The notes below the pieces were generated by a model. The model was not told the origin of the DNA and made no database searches. It saw only the letters and a program-made list of their open reading frames with translations. A DNA stretch of 64,000 nt from Erodium maritimum (lineage: Eukaryota; Streptophyta; Magnoliopsida; Geraniales; Geraniaceae). Shown in pieces: positions 36,654-44,423 of this stretch; position 1 is the stretch's first letter, and every line of letters begins with the position of its first letter. The translations under genes were made by a program, and so were the position numbers. Where the stretch lies: positions 8,127,001 to 8,191,000 of the forward strand of contig OY997594.1 in NCBI GenBank assembly GCA_963921825.1, given 5' to 3'.

Positions 36654-36848
36654 CTAAGTGAAGGACCGTACAAGTTGTAAAATGCCCTCGAGGTGGTCCA
36701 AAAACTCCTTCAACTCCTGCTTAATTGGATTTGTATTCTCTGCGACCCTCTGAAGACTTATCTTCAGCTGCTGGAGCTCGGCCAATAACTCGGTGTATTC
36801 AAGTTCACCACTCTGTGGTGGAGTGATGTCCCTAAGAGGTGCAAACAT
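36654..36848 (-). CDS. Small coiled-coil-like protein S1b (MULE accessory family 1)
   Basis: 64-residue minus-strand frame. Its second half aligns without gaps to S1c: 'LKISLQRV', then 'KQELKEFLDHLEGILQLV' beside 'KQELKEAMDHLEGLLRFV', and both end in 'RSFT'. A TATA box (TTATAAAA on the minus strand) lies at 36913-36920, about 65 bases before the ATG. It shares the upstream words 'gaatatattccttccgtaaa' with S1c, so promoter and gene were duplicated together. The predicted protein is a single amphipathic helix or helical hairpin with no signal peptide or membrane segment. Function unknown; retention of the frame in two closely related copies argues for coding. Confidence 0.6.
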   Translation of the reverse strand: MFAPLRDITPPQSGELEYTELLAELQQLKISLQRVAENTNPIKQELKEFLDHLEGILQLVRSFT

Positions 36849-37122
36849 TGTTGATGAATAGAGTGTAGAATGAGTAAAGAGTAGTGATGAGTGAAGTGAA
36901 GTAAAGAGTGGGTTTTATAAGGGTGACTGAAGAATATATTCCTTCCGTAAAGTAGGAGTACAATTCTACCCTAAACATTACAACCCTAATTCTCACGACT
37001 CTCTTGCAATGTGAGTACAATTCAACACTAATTATTACCACAAAGCGTCACATACGACATTATAAAAAATGAAGGTCTTTGTAATCCGATACAAGCAAAC
37101 TCACATTAGCAAGTGTGATCTC

Positions 37123-37317
37123 TTAAGTGAAGGACCGTACGAAACGTAATAGGCCTTCGAGGTGGTCCATGGCCTCCTTCAACTCCTGCTTGAGTTGATC
37201 TGCCTTATCTTCCACCCTCTGAAGACTTACCTTGATCTGGTGGAGATCGTCCAATATCGCAATGCATTCTTCATCAGCAAGCCGTGGTGTATTGCTGCCC
37301 GAAAAAGGTGAAGACAT
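37123..37317 (-). CDS. Small coiled-coil-like protein S1c (MULE accessory family 1)
   Basis: 64-residue minus-strand frame, the closest relative of S1b. The N-terminal dozen residues differ, while the 45-residue helical part is conserved ('HQIKVSLQRVEDKADQLKQ' and following). A TATA box lies at 37372-37378, about 55 bases before the ATG. Start-to-start spacing to S1b is 469 bases; S1a to S1b is 1043 bases because the tandem array lies between. Acidic and Leu-rich, with heptad-like spacing. No known domain was recognised, and what it pairs with is unknown. Confidence 0.6.
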   Translation of the reverse strand: MSSPFSGSNTPRLADEECIAILDDLHQIKVSLQRVEDKADQLKQELKEAMDHLEGLLRFVRSFT

Positions 37318-37429
37318 TGTTGATAAACTAAGTAAAGAGTATTGATGAGTTCATTGAAGTGAATATTAGGGTTTATAAGGGTAACTAAAGAATATATTCC
37401 TTCCGTAAAGTATGTCCCATCTAATCGAC

Positions 37430-37640
37430 ATCGGAAGGAATATATTCCTTCCGTAAAGTATATTCAGTCTCAATATGCACAGATTGGGACCCAAACTGCG
37501 CATATTGGGACTCAATATGCGCATATTGAGTCCCAATAAGCGCAGTTTGGTACCCAGTCTGCGCATATTGAGGCCCAAACTGCGCAGATTGGGACTCAAT
37601 TTGCGCATAATGAGTCCCAATCTGCGCAGTTTGGGTCCAT
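37430..37640. repeat. Short tandem repeats centred on TGCGCA
   Basis: Units of about 20-22 bases alternate 'tgggactcaatatgcgcata' with its near reverse complement, so most units are themselves near-palindromes around TGCGCA. Two further units occur at about 38205-38250 in the spacer before S2a. The array lies just downstream of S2a and upstream of the S1c TATA box. A CCGATCGG site follows at about 37647. Confidence 0.75.
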
Positions 37641-37733
37641 GGGATGACCGATCGGCCCACAGCAAGCAATGTAAAACCCATAAACTTATTTTATTTCATC
37701 CAAACAGCATAATCATACAGCCTCATTACTACA

Positions 37734-38048
37734 TTACGCATCTAGCATAAAGTTAAGGAGCCTCTCCTCAGCTTCTCTAGATCTGTCCATCCACTCTACG
37801 AAACGTTGAAACCATGGAGGCTCCTCGTAAGGAAGCCTCACAAATGGGTGTTCACCATCTAGAGGTGGAGGACATTCTACATTCTTCTGTTGGACGAGTT
37901 CCTCTATTCGGTCCAACCGCTGAATTGAGTCATCGAGTATGCGGTCGTACTCAACGGCCCATGGTGGTGGCGCCACAAAGACGACTGTTCCGGCGTTCTC
38001 TCGTCGCCTCCACCTACGCTCAAGACGAGGATCGTGGTTGGGTTCCAT
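37734..38048 (-). CDS. Small protein S2a (MULE accessory family 2)
   Basis: 104-residue minus-strand frame. It shares a two-part layout with S2b and S2c. The first block, 'PPWAVEYDRILDDSIQRLDR', is followed by 'QQKNVECPPPLDGEHPFV'. The second block is 'EEPPWFQRFVEWMDRSREAEE'. A basic N-terminus ('RLERRWRRREN') could be a nuclear signal. A TATA box (TATAAAA) lies at 38114-38120, about 70 bases before the ATG, and 'tttgtgacag' abuts the start. I do not recognise the family. The conserved Trp, Phe and Glu positions suggest a folded, mostly helical protein; the role is unknown. Confidence 0.62.
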   Translation of the reverse strand: MEPNHDPRLERRWRRRENAGTVVFVAPPPWAVEYDRILDDSIQRLDRIEELVQQKNVECPPPLDGEHPFVRLPYEEPPWFQRFVEWMDRSREAEERLLNFMLDA

Positions 38049-38502
38049 CCTGTCACAAAAAGTATACCTAGAAAATGAGGGTTGGAGTGAAAATTATTCA
38101 AGTGGAGAGTGGATTTTATAGGCGTGTAAGGAATGAAGAGGGTTGGAGTTGGTGTGTGTACGCATTAATGGAGCCATTAATGTGTTGACTGTGTTGAGTC
38201 CCAATCTGCGCAGATTGAGTCCCAATATGCGCAGGTTGAGTCCATGTGCATATTAATGGTACCCATTAATGTGTTGACTGCGTTGATTGTAGTGCATGCA
38301 TTGGGACGTGCAGATTTTGTATAGGAAATGTATCAAATAAAAGCATTGTCATTCATTGCATTAATTCTACAAAACATAAACGTCATTCAGTCAAGTACCA
38401 ACATTATTATCCAAAAAATAAAAACAAACACTACGCAGCAAGCAGACTGTTAATGAGACTCTGAACAATTTGTTGGTTTCGACCCATCCACTGTACGTAA
38501 CC

Positions 38503-38838
38503 CTAGAACCAAGATGGCTCCTCGAACGAATGAAGAAGGTCATCCTCGTTCATCGGCGGTTGAATAAATGGGTTTTCACCAGGAGGGAGTGGAGGACACG
38601 GTAAATTTTTCTCACGCATGACTGCCTCAAGTTGGTCCAACCGCTGATTTCCTTCTTCAAGTAACTGGTAGTACTCTATCGACCATGCTGGTTCTGGTGC
38701 TTGATACATTCGTTCGGGCATTCGGACTATTCTGCCGTCGGCCAACATTGTGACGTATTCTCCGGCTAGCTCCCGTCTTATCCACACACGCTTTGCACGC
38801 TTTGCACGCTCCGCACAATTGGCTTGGTCGGGATCCAT
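38503..38838 (-). CDS. Small protein S2b (MULE accessory family 2), C-terminally shortened
   Basis: 111-residue minus-strand frame. The first block aligns with S2a and S2c ('PAWSIEYYQLLEEGNQRLDQ', then 'REKNLPCPPLPPGENPFI'), but it stops at 'SFEEPSWF', just where S2a and S2c continue into 'FVEWM'. The downstream sequence still carries related words near 38440-38500, so a stop codon probably removed the last part. A basic region ('ERAKRAKRVWIRR') lies near the N-terminus. A TATA box lies at 38985-38991. A plausible leader intron runs from 'attag|gtagtc' to 'tgtgacag' at the ATG. Start-to-start spacing to S2a is 790 bases. Confidence 0.58.
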   Translation of the reverse strand: MDPDQANCAERAKRAKRVWIRRELAGEYVTMLADGRIVRMPERMYQAPEPAWSIEYYQLLEEGNQRLDQLEAVMREKNLPCPPLPPGENPFIQPPMNEDDLLHSFEEPSWF

Positions 38839-39294
38839 TCTGTCACAAACATATACGTGGTTACACTACTAAAAAAACAAACACATCTAAAAAATTATAA
38901 TGCAAGAACATTATTCGACTACCTAATCCTTGAAAGCTGAGAGTGAAGGGGGTTGGAGTACAAATAATGGGGTAGCTAAGCCCCATTTATAGGCTGGTGA
39001 CAATGAATAGGGTTGGAGTGGGTGGATGAGTAGGTGTGTACCCATAAATATGTCTTGGGTGGAGAGGCATATTAATGAGAGACATTAATATGGGGCCAAT
39101 GTCTTGGATGTAGTGATTGAATAGGGACGTGCAGATTTTGTACAAGATATGTATCCATGATAAAAATCAATTTAGAGCAATTCCAGTAAACAAAAAAAAA
39201 ACACTGTGTTGGACAACAAAAGCATTACACTGAAGAACTCAACTTAAAGAGCAATAATACAACATTGAAGGTTGAAGAACTCAACTAATACACC

Positions 39295-39588
39295 TCAATT
39301 TAAAAGACCATCAATAATACGCCCGCAAACAGCTCTGTTCCCTTCCATCCATTCTACAAAACTCTTGAACCACGCTGGCTCCTCCACAGATTGAATGTCA
39401 CCCTGAAACTGGTCTACCCAAGGATGACCTTGTTCGAACCGGGGTTTTCCTTCCGCTAGTAGTTGGCGTTGAATCAATGGTATATTTATCTCGCGTGCAC
39501 GTCGCTCCATGTTGGCCAAGCGTTGATGATGTTCCTCCATGATTTGGTAGTATTGCTGCAACCACGCTGGTTGAGGTGCAGGTTCCAT
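39295..39588 (-). CDS. Small protein S2c (MULE accessory family 2)
   Basis: 97 residues from the ATG at 39588, chosen because 'MEPAPQPAW' aligns with the starts of the relatives; an upstream extension of the frame is leader sequence. The two conserved blocks are 'PAWLQQYYQIMEEHHQRLAN' and 'EEPAWFKSFVEWMEGNRAVC'. A TATA box lies at 39737-39743. The leader has the same donor-like 'atcag|gtattgg', but the acceptor-like site before the ATG reads 'tgtgtcg' instead of 'tgtgacag'. Start-to-start spacing to S2b is 750 bases. Spacer words such as 'gggacgtgcagattttgta' recur at about 38304 and 39123, showing duplication of the whole unit. Confidence 0.6.
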   Translation of the reverse strand: MEPAPQPAWLQQYYQIMEEHHQRLANMERRAREINIPLIQRQLLAEGKPRFEQGHPWVDQFQGDIQSVEEPAWFKSFVEWMEGNRAVCGRIIDGLLN

Positions 39589-40001
39589 CCCGACACAAAC
39601 ATACACATGTTTAAAGGTTCGAAAATAGCAAACATATTTACGAAAGAACAATGTTACCAATACCTGATGGCCGAAGATTATGTGATGTTGGAGGATTGGA
39701 TGGATGGAGTGAGTGAAATGGGAAGTGTAGAGGTCCATTTATAGGCGTGGTGTGGTGTGGTGACAAGGGTGAAGATCAATCAATGAGAATTCAACATGTT
39801 GGTGAGATGCAGTTGTGTATTTAATTGGAGTTCTTTTAATGCAAACATTCAGGTATGCGTACAAACATCAGATATGAGTCAAACCATCAAAAATATATTC
39901 GTCACTTCTCATTCAAAAGTTTATCAGTCATCCAACATTTTTACATACTACAGAAGATATTCGTCATCAGTCATCACATGAATACAATATTTGATGCGAA
40001 A

Positions 40002-43000
40002 CTACGGCACAAGTGTATGTCGGATGTGGTCTTTGAATTCCAGTTCCGTCATCCCCACCTCGATGAACTTTAGGGTGTAGATCCCACTATCGGCCATCCT
40101 ACAAACAAACACCAATATAATAAGCATGACATACAAGACTGTACTGCAAAGGTAAAATGAATAAGTCTGATACTTACTTCACGGCTTGCGGTATGGGTTC
40201 CACCCTCTCGAAGGTAAAATCCGCGTTGTATGCGGATAATGTCTCCGATGTCTCGGGTAAAACCCGGAAGAGCATCTTAGGGAGCATGTTGACATACAGG
40301 GTCATCAACACCTTCATCTCGAACTCTGATATTTGGGGACGGTAGCTGTCGTACACTTGGATTTTTCTTGCTTGCACGTCCACAACTAACAATATCCAGT
40401 GCTTGTTCTTGTGGTTCACTGGAAAATAAATCTTCTGCGCAGACATCCAAGTGCAAGGATAGAGATCCGGCTTCTTCCCTCGAGCATAGTTCATGAGCTC
40501 AAAGTCCGGTTCTATATTCGCCTCATACTCTGCACAACACAACTTGTGGAACACACAATCCAGCACTACATGGCTCTGCCTGAAAACATTCGGAAAATGT
40601 CGTTGTCTGCACCGTATGCCTGACAACGCATCGTCCATATGCTGAAAAAAGTTGAAAACAATATAAATTATATATTGGCAGGAAAAATATACTCATATGC
40701 TGCTTAAAATAAAATACTAACCTGCGGTGTGACCCATTCGCCAGGGGTTGCCAATGACCGGTAATATGAGGCGGGTAGGCCTCTGTAGAGGACTCCATCC
40801 TACAAACCGGTACGCACGGTACCAGAGTAATTCCTCAATCGATGGGGAATCTTCGCTGCAGGGTTCCAACTGCGGATCAGCCTCTGATCAAGGACACCGA
40901 GCAACTGGGTCCTCTTCCTCTTTCTGGAACTGGGCGGATCAGGTTCAAATAGGTGACAGGGAAGGGTAACCACGATCGATGGTGGCTCTCGAGGCTCCGA
41001 GGGTTCCCCCGGAGCCTGAGTCTGTGCCCCCGGAGCCTGAGACTGTGCCTCATCACCGGCACCTTCATCGTCGGTCGGTTCCTCCTCCCAAGACGACAGT
41101 TCCCGCGCAGGAGTTTGACTGACCTCTTCCTCCCCTTCGACCTCCAGACCTTCCCAAAAAGTCGACAGTGACCCCTCCACAGACTTATCCCCATCTTCCC
41201 CTCCTCCAAGTACCCCTCCCGCATTACGTGTCTGAGAATCAACTACCACGATCGGTGCTGGAACCGGAACTTGTCCCTCCTCAACCCCCTGCTGAACCGC
41301 AACCTGTCCCTCCTCACACACCACCTGTCCCTCCTCCGCCCTCACCTGAACATCAACCTCACCCCCCATCTGAACATCAGCCTCACCCCCCATCTCAACC
41401 TCATGGACCATATCCATATCCCGGGGTCCATGGCTAGACTCTCCAACCTGTTCCCGTCTTCCTCCTGCGTCACCTGATCCACGAGGCTGAGATTCATCAT
41501 CCCTTTGAAATCCGGCTTCATGCGACCGATGAGACCGAGGCGGGCAATGTGATCCTCGGGAGTCACCCCCAGATGCACGGTCGGTAGGCCCGGGCAGCGG
41601 GTCACGGGCTGCACCCTGGGGCCGGAGTATATGAAGGATCTCATCTAGTTTGCCCCCAAACTCTCTCCGCAACGCTCCAATGGCGTCCCCAAACTCAGTC
41701 CGTACCGCTCCAATAGAGTCCGCAACGGATTGGATCTTGCCCTGCAACTCTCCTATTTCAACGCGGACACCTCTGATATGATCATCTGCTGCGGCCTGTT
41801 CCCCCTGACGACGAGGGGTCTGGGGTAACTCTCCTACCCCGATGGTGTCCTCTTCTCGGCGACGAGAGCACTCAGCTCCATCCCCAACCGGATCCGGCGG
41901 TGTCTACTCTGTACCCATCACCTCATCCCCGGACTGACGATCAGGTGTCGGCTCCCTTTCAACTGGCTCTGCTTGCTCCATACCCTTATCATCCCATTCT
42001 ATCTCCCCTCCAGCCTCCAAAATTTCTGCAATCCGCTCAAGCGTCCTATCCGCTACCCTGTCGGGTATGACTCCCACATTTTGATTATGCGGAAGTGCCC
42101 TCTCTATTTCTGTGGGTATTAGGACACCCCGAGTCACCTGCACCTGCACACACATAACCATTAAATTCAATTCATATAACCAACCTACATCTACAATTAT
42201 ACGTCTACACTTATATTTTTTTACCTCGTCTTTCTGAAATTCGGTTGTCACCTCATCCGCCGACGGGGCCTTGGGCCATTTCGTGCGCCACTTAAAAAAC
42301 CTCGGTAGGTCCTCACTGTACTGTGGGTCCACCGTCCCCTACTTACTTGCCAGTGCTTCCATAGACTCAAATACAAAAGGCTGTTACACAAATCAAATTA
42401 TTAATAACCAATACGTAAATTAATTGATAATAATGCTCTTATTCAAATTGTATTAAATGTTTTACGTGCCGTAAATATCGGGAGCATACCGCATATGGTG
42501 TATGTGGCCCCCTGTCTGCCAGGGACGAGCGATTGGAACTTCGCTCTCAACTCTCGAATACAATCCTCCCTCAGATGCCGGAAGGAGATATACCCCCACG
42601 GGTACCGGTTGAACATGTCCAGGTCTTTTACTAATCCCATCCACTTTGGATCAATTGGTGTTGTCACTTTTGTGTGAGGTATCAACGCATCAGTGACGAA
42701 CAACAGCTGAGCCATCTTCACAATATTATAATCTGGCTCGGTCCTCCGGGTCCTCGGTTTCAACCGGGTAGTCACAAGGGCGGTCAACTTGTTTGTCAGG
42801 TCTAGTGGAGACACTCCACGCTGGTTCGAATCAAAATGTCTTTTCTCGAATGCTGTGGAACTCAATTGGCTCTGAAAATTTTCATCTCCACGGGTCGGTC
42901 TTGAGCAATTCAACCCCGTCATCAGTGTGTATTCCTTCAGGGACAACCTGAACGGTTTCCCTTTCAGCACGAACCACATTTCGGAGTCCCTTCTCACCGT

Positions 43001-43288
43001 GGTACTCCTAACTAATAGCATCCACGCCAGGTTGTTGGAGGGCTGGAACTTCTCCGGTAACCTGGTGAACATCCCGAATGGACCCGCTCTTATTGTTGCA
43101 GCTGTCAGCGGGTTTGCATCCTTCAGCTCATTGTACTTCTCATACAACACCTTATACCCACACCTGGCTGTCACACGACAATTGAAGTACTCCCCCTCTT
43201 GCAGTTCTGTTTCAATTCTTGGAAACCGTTGAGGTGCTTCTGACGGAGTTGCACTCGATATCGAAACAGAACCTACTTCCTCTTCCAT
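40002..43288 (-). pseudogene. DUF1985 plus Ulp1/C48 protease-like gene with three in-frame TAG stops
   Basis: Exons inferred on the minus strand: about 43288-42490 (DUF1985-like, 'LWFVLKGKPFRLSLKEYTLM' style wording around residue 130), 42380-40722, 40641-40178 and 40098-40002, with good GT/AG sites for the last two introns; the first junction is uncertain. Exon 2 stays in one frame from 42380 to 40722 except for TAG at 42339-42341, 41904-41906 and 40800-40802. Its middle is low-complexity, acidic and Pro/Gln-rich. The C-terminus is a C48 cysteine protease fold with 'KHWILLVV' (His at 40399-40401), 'VYDS' (Asp at 40348-40350) and the Gln before the nucleophile, but the nucleophile motif reads D-S-G instead of D-C-G (Ser codon 40086-40088). 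Active relatives cleave SUMO-type modifiers; this copy appears inactive. Confidence 0.78.
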
Positions 43289-44329
43289 TGACTGTATTAT
43301 GATTATAAGATGCATCCTAACATTATCTAGTAATCCAAATTGTAGTAGTAATATTATCATTATAAAATAACATTAACTAGTAATCAAAACTGTCATGGGC
43401 CGAACGGCCTTTCACCTAATTGTCCTTGGCCGATCGGGCAACAGAGAGTTTGGTCACTTTCCCATTCGGCTCATACTGACCCCATTCGGCGCCGTTTGGA
43501 CCTTGCTACACAAGATCAAAACGCCGCGTTTTACTACCGATATGCGCCATCTGGAGCCTTTGGAAGGAAAATGATTGGGGGCCAAAACGGCGTCGTCATT
43601 GGTGAAGGGGTGCCAGTTTGGGCCCTAGACTGGGCCTCACCGAGTTTATTGGGCCGTTGACTGGGCCTCAACCACCTTTGTGGCCCAACCTGCTCCGTTT
43701 GGTTCAACCACATTGGGGGCCACAACGACGTCGTTATGGGGTCTCATTCGGCTCCGACTTGTCATATCAATCGGAGCGGGTTGGGGACAAAACGTTGTCG
43801 TTGTGTCCCGACCTGCTCCGTCTGCAACTCCGGCGACTCAGTGGGCTAAAACGCCACCGTTTTAGCCCCAATCAGCACCGTCTGGACCCCAGTCGACTAC
43901 ACTGATTCCTTCTCCGGCAACGACCCTATTCCCTTCTACGCCTCCCCCATTCGCCGTAGCCTCATCGGCGATTTACAGTAACTAAACCCTAGGTTTTGCA
44001 AAAGGGAACTAAATCTAACACAAAATTTACGAGTTCAAATCGGACGTACCTGGTTCGACATTGTTGGGGTTCAAAATGTAGGAATTTCCTCTCGCCGGCG
44101 TCGTTGCTTGCTCGGAGATGATCGGGCTCTCGAAGTCGTCGACAGTCGTATTTCTGACTTTGACTCAGTGACGAAGACGAAGAGGCAAAGAAGAAGAAAG
44201 GGCGAGGGTATAACCGGCAGTTCATAATGTTTTCAATTAAAAAAAATTCAAATTAATTCGAATGCCAAATTACCGAGGCTACCCCGCAAATATATTAGCG
44301 TGATAAGGCCCTTTCCAATAATTCCTACG
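43289..44329. other. MULE right arm
   Basis: Non-coding arm upstream of the protease-like gene. It holds a CCGATCGG site near 43429, many words of the type 'ggcgccgtttgg', 'aacggcgtcgt' and 'aacgacgtcgtt' between 43480 and 43890, and the right terminal inverted repeat up to about 44329. Short frames at 43534-43905 are driven by these GC-rich words. The gene's promoter should lie here. Confidence 0.45.
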
Positions 44330-44330
44330 A

Positions 44331-44423
44331 GAAAAGTGCACCAAATTGTACAACCCCGGGACTAAAAAGCTCAATAATGTGGGCTAAAAACATCCAAAAC
44401 CGATGCATTTTATGCCTACATCA
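44331..44423 (-). repeat. 3' LTR of the Athila-like element, distal piece
   Basis: Continues the LTR interrupted by the MULE. It matches 50359-50450 almost base for base ('caccaaattgtacaaccccg' through 'tgcattttatgcctacatca'). Confidence 0.85.

Larger units (their letters stand above)
31974..44330. mobile_element. 12.36-kb Mutator-like element (MULE) with accessory genes
   Basis: The host LTR is interrupted after GAAAAGTG (31966-31973) and resumes with GAAAAGTG (44331-44338); the duplication is 8 bp exactly, or 9 bp with one mismatch. The ends form degenerate terminal inverted repeats: the left end and the reverse complement of the right end share 'aaaggcctt' or 'aaagggcctt' followed by 'gctaatttattgc' or 'gctaatatatttgc'. 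Inside are MURA (plus strand), six small minus-strand genes in two families, and a minus-strand DUF1985/Ulp1-like gene. The spacers carry tandem repeats and repeated CCGATCGG palindromes. MULEs that carry Ulp1-like sequences are known in plants; the small-gene row is not something I recognise. Confidence 0.85.

Noticed and set aside
35950..37640. Possible CRISPR-like array
   Set aside because: The repeats have no unique spacers of regular size and this is a plant transposon; they are ordinary tandem and palindromic repeats.
41168..41477. Pro/Leu-rich plus-strand frames
   Set aside because: They are antisense to the low-complexity acidic middle of the DUF1985/Ulp1-like gene.
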